A stretch of DNA of 64,000 bases, from positions 61,870-125,869 of the forward strand of contig NZ_BBYK01000050.1 of NCBI RefSeq assembly GCF_001570365.1, read 5' to 3'. The DNA is from Microtetraspora fusca (GTDB lineage Bacteria > Actinomycetota > Actinomycetes > Streptosporangiales > Streptosporangiaceae). This document shows, piece by piece, positions 51,181-59,907 of this stretch. The position numbers and the translations under genes are program-made. Numbering within the stretch: the first letter of the stretch is position 1; each line of letters opens with the position of its first letter. The notes beneath the pieces were generated by a model. The model had not been told where the DNA came from. It saw only the letters and a program-made list of their open reading frames with translations, and searched no databases.

Positions 51181-52359
51181 ATGTCAGAGACGGAATTTCC
51201 CCTCGTGCAGTTCATGCGGGAGGGGATGGACCCGGTGCCCGAGCTCGCCCGCATCCGGGCCGAGCAGCCGGTCTATCCGCTGCCCATGCCGGACGGCTCC
51301 ACGGTGTGGCTGGTCACCCGATATGAGGACGTGCGCGCCGTACTCGGCGACCACAACAGGTTCAGCAATGACTTCATGAACGTCATCGCCGCCGGTTCCC
51401 AGCAGGACGACCCGGGCGGGCTCGGCTTCCGCGACCCCCCGGAGCACACCCGGCTGCGCCGCTTCCTGACCCCCGAGTTCACCGTACGGCGGCTGCGCCG
51501 GCTGGAGCCCCGGATCGAGGCCATCGTCACCGAGCGCCTCGACGCGATGGAGCAGGCGGGCACCCCGGCCGACCTGGTCCAGTCCTTCGCCCTGCCCATC
51601 CCCTCGCTCGTGGTGTGCGAGCTGCTGGGCGTGCCGTACGAGGAGCAGGCCGATTTCCTGCGCCTCAGCACCGGCCGGTTCGACTTCTCGGGCGGCCCCG
51701 AGGCGTCGCTGCAGGCGATCAACGACTCGATGGCGTACCTGCGGAAGCTGGTCGCGCGCGAGCGCGAGAACCCCGGTGACGGCCTGCTCGGCATGCTGAT
51801 CCGCGACCACGGCGACGACATCACCGACGAGGAGCTGGCCAGCCTCGCCGACGGGCTGCTGACCGGCGGCCACGACACCAGCACGAGCATGCTCGCCCTG
51901 GGCACCCTGTGGCTGCTGCAGCACCCCGAGCACCTCGCGCTCGTCCGGGACGGCGACGAGGAGCAGGTCGGCCGGGTGGTGGAGGAGCTGCTGCGCTACA
52001 TGACCGTGGTGCAGGTCGCCTTCCCGCGCTTCGCCCGCGAGGACCTCGTCCTGGCCGGGCAGCCGATCGCGAAGGGCCAGATGGTCCTCTGCTCGCTGGC
52101 CGCCGCCAACCGCGACCCGCAGCTCGGCCCGGACACGGAAACCGTGGTCCCGGAGCGCGACGCCTCGTCGCACCTCGCGTTCGGGCACGGCATCCACCGC
52201 TGCGTGGGCGCGCCGCTCGCGCGGATGGAGATGCGCATCGCCTACCCGGCGCTGCTGCGCCGCTTCCCCGAGCTGCGCCTCGCCGTACCGGCCGAAGAGG
52301 TGGAGTTCAGGAAGCTCGCGATCGTGTACGGGCTGGAGGCCCTGCCCGTGGAGTGGTGA
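51181..52359 (+). CDS. cytochrome P450
   Basis: 392 residues, soluble bacterial class. Landmarks are the I-helix LLTGGHDTSTSMLALGTLWL near residue 238, the ExxR motif in VVEELLRYMTVV, and the heme loop FGHGIHRCVGAPLARMEMRI with Cys in the canonical place. DPPEHTRLRRFLTPEFTVRR is the C-helix region. GGHDTS replaces the common AGHETT, a normal variant. ATG 51181 follows GAGGATCCGAACAAG. No ferredoxin or ferredoxin reductase is adjacent, so electrons must come from elsewhere. The substrate cannot be read from sequence. The sequence resembles CYP105/CYP107-like actinomycete P450s. Confidence 0.92.
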   Translation: MSETEFPLVQFMREGMDPVPELARIRAEQPVYPLPMPDGSTVWLVTRYEDVRAVLGDHNRFSNDFMNVIAAGSQQDDPGGLGFRDPPEHTRLRRFLTPEFTVRRLRRLEPRIEAIVTERLDAMEQAGTPADLVQSFALPIPSLVVCELLGVPYEEQADFLRLSTGRFDFSGGPEASLQAINDSMAYLRKLVARERENPGDGLLGMLIRDHGDDITDEELASLADGLLTGGHDTSTSMLALGTLWLLQHPEHLALVRDGDEEQVGRVVEELLRYMTVVQVAFPRFAREDLVLAGQPIAKGQMVLCSLAAANRDPQLGPDTETVVPERDASSHLAFGHGIHRCVGAPLARMEMRIAYPALLRRFPELRLAVPAEEVEFRKLAIVYGLEALPVEW

Positions 52360-52402
52360 CCGTCCCGGTCCCGCCCTCGCATCGTGTCCTGAGGTGAGGT
52401 GA

Positions 52403-52435
52403 GGGCGCCGGGCCGGAGACTCCGGCCCGGCGCCC
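52403..52435. terminator. 14-bp perfect hairpin after the P450 gene
   Basis: GGGCGCCGGGCCGG-agact-CCGGCCCGGCGCCC is a perfect 14-base stem with a 5-base loop, 43 bases past the P450 stop and 90 bases from the convergent sigma-factor stop. It is likely a bidirectional terminator. Confidence 0.8.
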
Positions 52436-52524
52436 CGCCACCCCGAACACCTTGAACCCGCCCACCCGGGCCGGACCGGCACGCGACGTCACGGGCCCGA
52501 GCACCCCCAAGCCGTTGGTCCCGG

Positions 52525-53283
52525 TCAGGCCGCCCGTTCGGCGTCGAGCAGCGACGTGGCGAGCTGGCCGCGGGCCCGCGCCACCCGGGAGCGCACCGTG
52601 CCGACCGGGCACCCGGTCAGCTCGGCGGCCTCGGCGTACGACAGGCCCATGAGCTGGGTGAGAACGAAGGCGATCCGGCGATCGCGCGGCACCTCGGCGA
52701 GGAGCGCGGCCAGCGCCACCGCGTCGTCCGGGCCGGGCAGCCGGCCCGGCTGGGACCGTTCCGCGGCCATACGCCAGTCGGGCACGTCGGCGATCAGGGG
52801 GCGGGCGGCGGCCGAGCGGATCCGGTCGACGACGACACGGCGGGCGATGGCGCGCAGCCAGGTGCGGGCGGAGGCCCGCCCGGCGAATCTGGGCAGGCTG
52901 CCGAGGGCCCGTACGAACGTCTCCTGCGTGAGGTCCTCCGCCTGCTGCGCGTCGGTCAGGTAGATCAGGAACCGCAGCACATCGGGGTAGACGGCGCGGG
53001 TGAACGCCTCGACGTCGGCGGGGGCTCCGGCGCGGGCGGCGAGGGCGAGCCCGGTCAGCCGCTCGTCGTCGGAGATCCGGTCCACGGCCGGCCCGTCGCG
53101 TGCCGTGCCGATGGCTCGGCCGCCGCTCGCGGGCTCCGAGGCCCTGCCGCCCGTGCGATCCGCGACACGGACATCACTCGCACGTTTCGAGCGTCGATCG
53201 CCGCTCCCGCGTTCCGGGACGGGGGCGTCGCTCGCGCGCTGGAGGGCTCGTGCCGGGGGCGATGCCGGCTCGTCGGGGGACAC
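52525..53283 (-). CDS. ECF-type RNA polymerase sigma factor
   Basis: About 252 residues from GTG 53283. The first 85 are Arg/Ser/Ala-rich and probably disordered. Sigma region 2 is VEAFTRAVYPDVLRFLIYLT then DAQQAEDLTQETFVRALG. Region 4 is VPRDRRIAFVLTQLMGLSYA, ELTGCPVGTVRSRVARARGQ. No anti-sigma gene is adjacent, unlike many ECF factors. The start is uncertain; GTG 53283 and an ATG at 53358 both lie upstream of low-complexity sequence, and the folded part would need only about 180 residues. The regulon is unknown. Confidence 0.85.
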   Translation of the reverse strand: MSPDEPASPPARALQRASDAPVPERGSGDRRSKRASDVRVADRTGGRASEPASGGRAIGTARDGPAVDRISDDERLTGLALAARAGAPADVEAFTRAVYPDVLRFLIYLTDAQQAEDLTQETFVRALGSLPRFAGRASARTWLRAIARRVVVDRIRSAAARPLIADVPDWRMAAERSQPGRLPGPDDAVALAALLAEVPRDRRIAFVLTQLMGLSYAEAAELTGCPVGTVRSRVARARGQLATSLLDAERAA

Positions 53284-53465
53284 ATACGCAATCCTCGCAG
53301 TGAGGTGCCTCGGTACGGAGATCGGCCCGTGTTGTGCCCGGGCGAAGGGCCACGTCAATCCCAGAGCCGTCCGTCTTCAAAGGCGGCACCCCGCCGGAAG
53401 CCACTCCGCGCCCCATCCGGAGCGCCCTGCCTGTCAGGAGGTGCGGGGCCGGACGGGCGGCGGTG

Positions 53466-54068
53466 TCACGTCGCGGGCGCGGCCACGGCTCCCTGAACGA
53501 ACGCGATGACGCTCTCCTCGGCCTCGGCCAGGGCGATCTCGCCGCGGACGAGGGGGATGCGCTCCGCGCCGATGACGGCCAGGATGCTGCGGGCCGCGGC
53601 GTCCGCGTCCAGCCGGCGGAACTCCCCCGCCTCCATGCCCCGGGCGAGGATCTCGCACAGGATCTTGTGCATCGGCGCGACGTGGCCCGCGAGCGCCTGG
53701 TACGCGCAGGGGCCCAGCGCGGCGGTGATCTCGGCGGCGCCCGGGTGGGGGTGGGCGAGGAGGCCCCGCAGCTGGAGCCGGATGAAGGACTCCAGCCGCG
53801 CGCGGGCGGAGGCGTCCTTGGGCAGATCCCGGTCGAACCGGTCCACGAAGTAGTCGGTCGCCCGCTGGCTGAACGCGAGCAGCAGCGCGGCCTTGTCCGG
53901 GAAGTAGTTGTAGAGCACGGTCCGCGCGACGCCCGCCTCCGCCGCGACGTCGGTCATGGACATCGCGTCGATGCCTCGATCCTTCGAGAGCCGGGCCACC
54001 GCGTCCATGATCCGGGTCACGGTCTGCGCGCGGTGCTCGCGGAGGTTAGGGGCGGAAATCCTCGGCAT
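53466..54068 (-). CDS. TetR family transcriptional regulator
   Basis: 200 residues. TVTRIMDAVARLSKDRGIDA then AAEAGVARTVLYNYFPDKAA is the HTH (residues about 17-60). The C-terminal domain has HPHPGAAEITAALGPCAYQA and HKILCEILARGMEAGEFRRL. Start ATG 54068 (MPRISAPNLREHR) is preferred to ATG 54095. Its neighbours are a sigma factor downstream on the same strand and a divergent ABC-F gene, either of which could be a target. No obvious dyad is present in the gap. Confidence 0.88.
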   Translation of the reverse strand: MPRISAPNLREHRAQTVTRIMDAVARLSKDRGIDAMSMTDVAAEAGVARTVLYNYFPDKAALLLAFSQRATDYFVDRFDRDLPKDASARARLESFIRLQLRGLLAHPHPGAAEITAALGPCAYQALAGHVAPMHKILCEILARGMEAGEFRRLDADAAARSILAVIGAERIPLVRGEIALAEAEESVIAFVQGAVAAPAT

Positions 54069-54264
54069 GTCGGCATTTTCGCACTCAGGAGGCATGGCGT
54101 CAGCGTTCCGGCCGATTCGCCCGCGCCGGGAACCTCAGGTTCACGGACGGGCCCGCCGGGACTTGACGCGCAGCCCGTCGACGACCACGGCGAGCGCGAG
54201 CCGCCGGCGTGACGGCCGAATAATCGGATGCGGTCGGCGGACGGTCCGGATTACCCTGTCCGCC

Positions 54265-54288
54265 ATGTCGACGCCCCGCATTTCTTAG
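54265..54288 (+). CDS. 7-codon upstream ORF before the ABC-F gene
   Basis: ATG TCG ACG CCC CGC ATT TCT TAG encodes MSTPRIS. TACCCT at 54252-54257 could be a -10 box 7 bases before the ATG, so the ORF may be translated from a leaderless transcript; no good -35 box is seen. Its stop codon touches the first base of a 10-base-stem hairpin that ends 19 bases before the ABC-F start. Confidence 0.4.
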   Translation: MSTPRIS

Positions 54289-54328
54289 ATCGAGGACCCG
54301 CTTCCACGCCACCCGTGTGTCCTCGATC
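54288..54328 (+). promoter_or_regulatory. leader hairpin upstream of the ABC-F gene
   Basis: GATCGAGGAC (54288-54297) and GTCCTCGATC (54319-54328) are perfect reverse complements around a 21-base loop. It follows directly on the short ORF MSTPRIS and precedes the site CCGGAGCG of the ABC-F gene. Antibiotic-resistance ABC-F genes are often controlled by ribosome stalling on such leaders. Confidence 0.55.
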
Positions 54329-54347
54329 CGTTCCGGAGCGTCATCCA

Positions 54348-55949
54348 ATGATCACCGTTCGCGGTGTCGACCTGCGCGTCGGCGCCCGTCTCCTGCTGTC
54401 CGACATCTCCTTCCACATCTCCCCCGGCGACCGCATCGGCCTGGTCGGCCGCAACGGCGCCGGCAAGACCACGCTGATGAACGTCCTGTCCGGGCAGTCG
54501 CGGCCGGCCGCCGGGACCGTCATCCGAACCGGGACGGTCGGCTACCTGCCGCAGGACTCGCGCGCGGCCGACCCGTCCACCACCGTCGCCGACCGCATCC
54601 TGTCCGCCCGCGGCCTGGATCGGGCCGTACGCGCCCTGCGCGCCTCCGAGACCGCGATGGCCGAGGCGACGGACCCGGCCGCGCAGGAGCGGGCGATGAA
54701 CGCCTACGCCCGGGCGGAGGCCCGGTTCCAGGCCGGGGGCGGGTACGCGGCCGAGGCCGAGGCGGCCCGGGTCGCCTCCGGCCTCGGCCTGCCCCCGGGG
54801 GTGACCGACCGGCCGCTCGGCACCCTCTCCGGCGGCCAGCGGCGGCGGGTGGAACTGGCCCGGATCCTGTTCGCCGGCCACGGGACGCTGCTGCTCGACG
54901 AGCCGACCAACCATCTGGACGCCGACTCGGTCGCCTGGCTGCGTTCCTTCCTGCTCGACCACCGGGGCGGGCTGATGGTGATCAGCCACGACACCGGACT
55001 GCTGGCCGGCATCGTCAACCGGGTCTTCCACCTCGACCCGCACCGGGCCGCGATCGACGTGTACAACACCGGCTGGGCCGCCCATCTCGCGCAGCGGGAC
55101 GCCGACGACCGCCGCCGCGCTCGCGAGCGGGTGAACGCCGAGCGCAAGGCCGCCTCGCTGCACGCGCAGGCGGACAAGATGCGGGCGAACGTGGCGACGG
55201 CCGTCGCGGCGAAGAACATGGCGCGCCGCGCCGACCGGATGCTGGCCGCCCTGGAGCCGGTCCGGCGCGCGGAGAGGACGGCCCGCATCCGGCTGCCCGA
55301 GCCCGCCCCCTGCGGCAGAACGCCGCTCGGCGCGATCAGCCTGGCCAAGGCGTACGGCGGGCAGCCCGTCCTCACCGGCGTGGACCTGGCCGTGGACCGC
55401 GGATCCCGGCTGGTGATCCTCGGGCTCAACGGCGCGGGCAAGACGACGCTGCTGCGGATCCTCGCCGGGCACGACACGCCGGACAGCGGGCGGGTGGTGC
55501 ACGGCCACGGCCTGCGCCTCGGCTACTTCGCCCAGGAGCACGACACCCTCGACACCGCGCGCACCGTGCGGGAGAACCTGGCGGCGGCGGCCCCGCACCT
55601 GAGCGACGGCGAGGCGCGGCGGGTGCTCGGCGCGTTCCTGTTCAGCGGGGACGACGCCGACAAGCCGGCCGCGGTCCTGTCCGGCGGCGAGAAGACCCGG
55701 CTGGCCCTGGCCGGGCTGGTCCACTCCGGCGCGAACGTGCTGCTGCTGGACGAGCCGACCAACAACCTCGACCCGGCCTCCCGGGACGAGGTCCTGGCTG
55801 CGGTCGGCGCCTATCCGGGGGCGATCGTCATGGTGACCCACGACGAGGGCGCGGTCCGGGCGCTGCGCCCCGAGCGCGTCCTGCTGCTCCCGGACGCCGA
55901 CGAGGACCTGTGGAGCGACGACTACCTGGACCTGATCGCGCTCACCTGA
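54348..55949 (+). CDS. ABC-F family ATPase (ribosome-associated, possible antibiotic protection)
   Basis: 533 residues with two ABC domains and no membrane segments. The first has Walker A GLVGRNGAGKTTLMNVLSGQ, signature LGTLSGGQRRRVELARILFA and Walker B LLLDEPTNHLDADSVAWLRS. The second has LGLNGAGKTTLLRILAGHD, SGGEKTRLALAGLV and LLLDEPTNNLDP. The linker (P-site tRNA interaction motif) at about 245-310 is rich in Arg/Ala/Lys (RRRARERVNAERKAASLHAQ). ABC-F proteins bind the ribosomal E site; some protect against antibiotics and others are translation factors. ATG 54348 has CCGGAGCG upstream. The leader ORF and hairpin favour an inducible, drug-related role. Confidence 0.9.
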   Translation: MITVRGVDLRVGARLLLSDISFHISPGDRIGLVGRNGAGKTTLMNVLSGQSRPAAGTVIRTGTVGYLPQDSRAADPSTTVADRILSARGLDRAVRALRASETAMAEATDPAAQERAMNAYARAEARFQAGGGYAAEAEAARVASGLGLPPGVTDRPLGTLSGGQRRRVELARILFAGHGTLLLDEPTNHLDADSVAWLRSFLLDHRGGLMVISHDTGLLAGIVNRVFHLDPHRAAIDVYNTGWAAHLAQRDADDRRRARERVNAERKAASLHAQADKMRANVATAVAAKNMARRADRMLAALEPVRRAERTARIRLPEPAPCGRTPLGAISLAKAYGGQPVLTGVDLAVDRGSRLVILGLNGAGKTTLLRILAGHDTPDSGRVVHGHGLRLGYFAQEHDTLDTARTVRENLAAAAPHLSDGEARRVLGAFLFSGDDADKPAAVLSGGEKTRLALAGLVHSGANVLLLDEPTNNLDPASRDEVLAAVGAYPGAIVMVTHDEGAVRALRPERVLLLPDADEDLWSDDYLDLIALT

Positions 55950-55960
55950 TCCGGTACACA

Positions 55961-55994
55961 CCCGGGGGCGGCGTGTGGACGCGCCGCCCCCGGG
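55961..55994. terminator. 13-bp perfect hairpin between convergent genes
   Basis: CCCGGGGGCGGCG-tgtggacg-CGCCGCCCCCGGG is a perfect 13-base stem with an 8-base loop. It lies between the ABC-F stop (55949) and the end of the minus-strand carboxypeptidase (55999) and is a likely bidirectional terminator. Confidence 0.85.
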
Positions 55995-55998
55995 AGCG

Positions 55999-56931
55999 TC
56001 AGGAGGTGAGGACCGGCTCCAGGAAGCGGAGCGTGCCCGCCTCGGTGTCGAGCCGGGCCCGGACGCCGATGGGGTAGGTCTGCATCGAGATCCCGTGCCC
56101 GATGTTCGCCCCGGCGAGGACGGGCACGCCGAGGTCGCCCAGCCGCTCCGCCAGCATCCGGTCGACGTCGCGCGGCTCGCCGCAGTTGGTGAACGTGCCG
56201 AGCAGGATGCCGGCCACGCCGTCGCTGTAGGTGGCCCGGCGGAGCTGGGTGATGTACCGGTCCATCCGGAACAGCTCCTCGTCCACGTCCTCCAGGAAGA
56301 GGATCGCCCCGCGCGCGGGCAGCGAGGTGTCGGTGCCGAGCGAGGCGGCCAGCAGCGTGGCGGTGCCGCCCAGGGTGTGGCCCTCGGCGACGCCGGGCAC
56401 GACCGTCCGTGCGTCGGGGAAGACCAGTTCGGTCACCGACTCCGGGTGGAAGAGCAGCTTCATCAGCTCGTCGAAGTCGTACTCCCCCGGGCCCTGGTAG
56501 AAGCCGTCGCAGGCGACCATGGGCCCGAACAGCGAGACCCAGCCGAGCTTGACCGCGATCGCCTCCAGCAGCGCGGTCACGTCGGAGTAGCCCACCACGA
56601 CCTTCGGCCGGGACGCGTCGATCTTCGACCAGTCGACCAGTTCGAGCGTGCGCTGCATGCCGTACCCGCCGCCGGCGCAGAAGACCGCGTCGTAGGCGGG
56701 GTCGCCGAGCGCCTTGGTCAGGTCGGCCGCCCGCAGGGCGTCGCCGCCCGCGAGATAGTCGTACTCGGTGCCGCCGACGCGGGTGGAGGCGAACACCTCG
56801 GCCTTGAGGCCGACCTCCTCCATGGCGGCCAGGCCGCGGTCGAGGTTGGCCTGGTTGGGCGGGCTGCTGGCGGCGATGACCGCGACGCGGGCGCCGGGCC
56901 GCAGGGCGGGCGGGTGGAGGAAGCCGGTCAC
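55999..56931 (-). CDS. ldcA: LD-carboxypeptidase (S66 family)
   Basis: 310 residues. The S66 fold begins LRPGARVAVIAASSPPNQAN. The nucleophile region is VVVGYSDVTALLEAIAVKLG (Ser in GYSD, near residue 113). Glu and His are expected in ILFLEDVDEELFRMDRYITQ and LAGANIGHGISMQTYPIGVR, where both residues are present. LdcA removes the terminal D-Ala from murein tetrapeptides; the related MccF cleaves microcin C. It is 13 bases from the peptide-importer genes and on the same strand, so it is likely the last gene of that operon. The start is GTG 56931. This context supports cell-wall peptide recycling. Confidence 0.88.
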   Translation of the reverse strand: MTGFLHPPALRPGARVAVIAASSPPNQANLDRGLAAMEEVGLKAEVFASTRVGGTEYDYLAGGDALRAADLTKALGDPAYDAVFCAGGGYGMQRTLELVDWSKIDASRPKVVVGYSDVTALLEAIAVKLGWVSLFGPMVACDGFYQGPGEYDFDELMKLLFHPESVTELVFPDARTVVPGVAEGHTLGGTATLLAASLGTDTSLPARGAILFLEDVDEELFRMDRYITQLRRATYSDGVAGILLGTFTNCGEPRDVDRMLAERLGDLGVPVLAGANIGHGISMQTYPIGVRARLDTEAGTLRFLEPVLTS

Positions 56932-56944
56932 GCGAGGTTCTCCT

Positions 56945-57898
56945 TCACTGGACGAGGTGGCAGGCGGCGAGGCCGGACGAGGACGGCTCGCCGGTCAGTA
57001 CGGGCAGGTCGACGGTGTCGCAGCGCGGGTCCTGCTCGGCCGCCCGCAGGGGGCATCGGGGGTGGAAGCGGCAGCCGCCGGGGACCGAGGTCGGGTCCGG
57101 CGGCTCGCCGGTGAGCAGCACGGGCGGCTCGCCGGAGTCCGGCAGCACCGAAAGCAGCGCCCGCGTGTACGGGTGCCTGGGGCGCAGCAGCACCTCCTCG
57201 ACCGTACCGGTCTCGACGATCCTGCCGAGATACATGACGGCGACGCGGTCCGCGATGTTCCAGGCCAGGCCGAGGTCGTGGCTGACGACCAGCGCGGACA
57301 GGCCGAGCGAGTCGCGCAGTTCCAGGATCAACTTGAGGATCTCACCCCGGACGGAGGCGTCGAGCGAGGCCACCGGCTCGTCGGCGACGATGACCGACGG
57401 TTCGAGCGCGAGCGCCCCCGCGATGACGACGCGCTGCTGCTGGCCGCCGGACATCTCGTGCGGGAACCGTCCCGCGAACTGCTCGGGCGGGCGCAGCCCG
57501 GCCTTGGCCAGCGCGGTGTGCACGCGCTCGCCGAGCCGATCGGTCAGGCCGTGCAGCCGGGGACCTTCGGCGACGGCGTCGAAGACGTTCTGCCTGGGGT
57601 TGAGCGCGCCGCCCGGATCCTGCAGGACGAGCTGGGTGTGGCGGCGGTAGGCCTTGAGCGCGGCGGCGGAGTAGCCGAGAGGCACGCCGTCGCTGAGCAC
57701 CTGGCCGCCGGTGGGCTTGACCAGCCCGACCAGCGCCCTGGCCAGCGTGGACTTGCCGCATCCGGACTCGCCGACGAGTGCGACGATCTCGCCCTGCCCC
57801 ACCTGCAGGTTGACTCCGTCGACGGCGCGCGCGGGCGCGGCGCCGCGGCGCGCCGGGTAGGTGACCGTCAGGTCGCGGACTTCGAGCACGGGCTTCAC
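56945..57898 (-). CDS. peptide ABC transporter ATP-binding protein (DppF/OppF type)
   Basis: 317 residues. Walker A is ALVGESGCGKSTLARALVGL, signature FPHEMSGGQQQRVVIAGALA, Walker B VIVADEPVASLDASVRGEIL. The C-terminal oligo_HPY extension carries RHPYTRALLSVLP and the cysteines of CRFHPRCPLRAAEQDPRCDT, where OppF/DppF-type proteins hold an Fe-S or metal site. GTG 57898 overlaps the upstream ATPase gene by 4 bases. It powers import of peptides through the DppB/C-type channel encoded upstream. Confidence 0.92.
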   Translation of the reverse strand: MKPVLEVRDLTVTYPARRGAAPARAVDGVNLQVGQGEIVALVGESGCGKSTLARALVGLVKPTGGQVLSDGVPLGYSAAALKAYRRHTQLVLQDPGGALNPRQNVFDAVAEGPRLHGLTDRLGERVHTALAKAGLRPPEQFAGRFPHEMSGGQQQRVVIAGALALEPSVIVADEPVASLDASVRGEILKLILELRDSLGLSALVVSHDLGLAWNIADRVAVMYLGRIVETGTVEEVLLRPRHPYTRALLSVLPDSGEPPVLLTGEPPDPTSVPGGCRFHPRCPLRAAEQDPRCDTVDLPVLTGEPSSSGLAACHLVQ

Positions 57899-58926
57899 GC
57901 GCCGCTCCCTTCCAACACGCGCAGGCACGCCGCCTCGCGCCCCGGGCCGCTCGGCCACAGCTCCACGGTCTCGGTACGGCAGGCGTCCATGGCCTCGGGG
58001 CAGCGCGGCTCGAAGGCGCAGCCCCTGCTCTCGCTCAGCCTGGCCAGCTCGGGCGGCGTGGGCGGGTCACCGGGCAGCCCCGCGGGCGCGAGCCGCGAGG
58101 CCGGGTCGCCGATCGTCGGGAAGGCCCGGCCGAGCGCCCGCGTGTACGGGTGCCGCGGCTCGGCGATGAGCTGCTTGGACGGGCCGATCTCGGCGATCTG
58201 CCCCGCGTACATGACGGCCAGCCGCTCGCACATGTGGGACAGCACCGACAGGTCGTGGCTGATCATGATGACGCCGATGCCCGACTCGCGCACCAGATCG
58301 CCGAGCAGATTGAGCACCTGTGCCTGGACCATGACGTCGAGCGCGGTGGTCGGCTCGTCGGCGATGATCAGGTCGGGCCGGCAGGCGAGCGCCATCGCGA
58401 TCATGATGCGCTGACGCTGGCCGCCCGAGAACTCGTGCGGGTACGAGCCGAGCCGCCGCGACGGCAGGCCGACGCTGTCGAGCAGCTCGGCCGCCCGCGC
58501 GCGGGCCTTCTTCTGGCCGACCTTGTCGTGCAGCAGGATGGGCTCGCAGATCTGCTCGCCGATCGTGCGCACCGGGTTGAGGGCGCTCATCGCTCCCTGG
58601 AACACCACGGAGGCCGCCGACCAGCGCACCGCGCGCAGCCGCGCCCACTTGGCGGTCAGCAGGTCCTCGCCCTCGAACAGAACCTGGCCGGTCACCTGGG
58701 TGGAGGACGGCAGCAGCCGCAGCAGGCTGAGCGCCATCGTCGACTTGCCCGAGCCCGACTCTCCGGCCACGCCGAGGGTCTGGCCGCGGTCGAGGGTGAA
58801 GCTCACCCCGCGTACGGCGGGCACGGTCCGCCCGCCGCCCCGGTAGCTCACCCGCAGGTCGCGCACGTCGAGCATGGGCGCCGAGGCCCGATCCTCCGGA
58901 GCGTGGCTCTGATCCGTCGCCGTCAC
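57895..58926 (-). CDS. peptide ABC transporter ATP-binding protein (DppD/OppD type)
   Basis: 343 residues from GTG 58926, which overlaps the permease stop by 4 bases. Walker A is GVAGESGSGKSTMALSLLRL, signature YPHEFSGGQRQRIMIAMALA, Walker B LIIADEPTTALDVMVQAQVL. The oligo_HPY tail is EPRHPYTRALGRAFPTIGDP with cysteines in CAFEPRCPEAMDACRTETVE. It pairs with the DppF-type ATPase. A downstream ATG (MLDVRDL) could also start it, but the GTGA coupling favours 58926. Confidence 0.92.
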   Translation of the reverse strand: MTATDQSHAPEDRASAPMLDVRDLRVSYRGGGRTVPAVRGVSFTLDRGQTLGVAGESGSGKSTMALSLLRLLPSSTQVTGQVLFEGEDLLTAKWARLRAVRWSAASVVFQGAMSALNPVRTIGEQICEPILLHDKVGQKKARARAAELLDSVGLPSRRLGSYPHEFSGGQRQRIMIAMALACRPDLIIADEPTTALDVMVQAQVLNLLGDLVRESGIGVIMISHDLSVLSHMCERLAVMYAGQIAEIGPSKQLIAEPRHPYTRALGRAFPTIGDPASRLAPAGLPGDPPTPPELARLSESRGCAFEPRCPEAMDACRTETVELWPSGPGREAACLRVLEGSGA

Positions 58927-59822
58927 CGGCCCACCATCCTCGGGTTGAGCACGTGCTCGACGGCCCGGCCGACGAGCGTGAAGCCGAGCACGACGATGAG
59001 GATCGCGATGCCCGGCGGCATCAGGTACCACCACGCGCCCGCCGTCACCGCGCCGCCCAGGAACGCGGCCTGGAGCATCGATCCCCAGGTCACGCTGGTC
59101 GGGTCGCCGAGGCCCAGGAAGGTCAGCGTGGCCTCCGACAGGATCGCCGAGGCGACGGTGAGCGTGCTGGAGACGAGGATCAGCGGCATGACGTTGGGCA
59201 GCACGTGCCTGATCATGATCTGGGTGTTGCCCGCGCCCAGCACCTTCGCCCGTTCGATGAACGGCCTCGCCTCGACGGAGAGCGTCTGGGCGCGTACGAG
59301 GCGGGCGGTCGCGGTCCACGAGGTGACCGCGATGGCGATCGTGATCGACGCCGCGCCCTGGCCGAGCACGGCCGAGAGCGAGATGGCCAGCGGCAGGCTG
59401 GGCAGCGCGATGAACCAGTCGGTCACGTGCATGAGGATCTTGCCGATCCAGCCCTGGTAGTGCCCGGCGAGCAGACCGACCGCGCTGCCGAGGACCACGG
59501 TGAGCGCGGTGGCGATGAGGCCGATGCTGAGCGACTCGCGCGCGCCCCAGATGACCAGCAGCAGGACCGAACGGCCCGCCTGGTCGGTGCCGAGCGGGTA
59601 GCCGTCGACGGGTGGCGACAACTGCGGGCCGTCCACCTTGATGACGTTGAGCTGGTCGTCGCCGATGAACAGCGGCGCGGCGAGGGCGAGCACGCCGAAG
59701 GCGACGAGCAGGCCGAGCCCGGCCAGCCCGGCGGGCCGTTTGGCGAACGCGCGGCAGAAGCGGCTGAACGCGTGGTGGCGCGGGACGTCGAGCCCGGCCG
59801 GGGCGTCCGTGGCGGCGGTCAT
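58923..59822 (-). CDS. peptide ABC transporter permease (DppC type)
   Basis: 299 residues with six helices. The OppC_N segment (RFCRAFAKRPAGLAGLGLLV) is followed by YPLGTDQAGRSVLLLVIWGA, the family's conserved loop, and the EAA loop RAKVLGAGNTQIMIRHVLPN near residue 195. The end is ATLTFLGLGDPTSVTWGSML then GFTLVGRAVEHVLNPRM. ATG 59822 is the start. It lies 85 bases downstream of the DppB-type permease, the only real gap in the operon. That gap (59823-59907) contains no hairpin that I can see. Confidence 0.92.
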   Translation of the reverse strand: MTAATDAPAGLDVPRHHAFSRFCRAFAKRPAGLAGLGLLVAFGVLALAAPLFIGDDQLNVIKVDGPQLSPPVDGYPLGTDQAGRSVLLLVIWGARESLSIGLIATALTVVLGSAVGLLAGHYQGWIGKILMHVTDWFIALPSLPLAISLSAVLGQGAASITIAIAVTSWTATARLVRAQTLSVEARPFIERAKVLGAGNTQIMIRHVLPNVMPLILVSSTLTVASAILSEATLTFLGLGDPTSVTWGSMLQAAFLGGAVTAGAWWYLMPPGIAILIVVLGFTLVGRAVEHVLNPRMVGR

Positions 59823-59907
59823 CGGCCACCACCCCGGGGAAGAGCGCGGCGAAGGCCCAGGGGACGACCTTGGGGAGGGCGCTGGTGCAGGCCCTTGTGA
59901 ACGCGTC

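Noticed and set aside
51181..54095. Secondary-metabolite cluster around the P450
   Set aside because: Only a P450, a sigma factor and a TetR gene are present, with no core biosynthetic enzyme or carrier protein.
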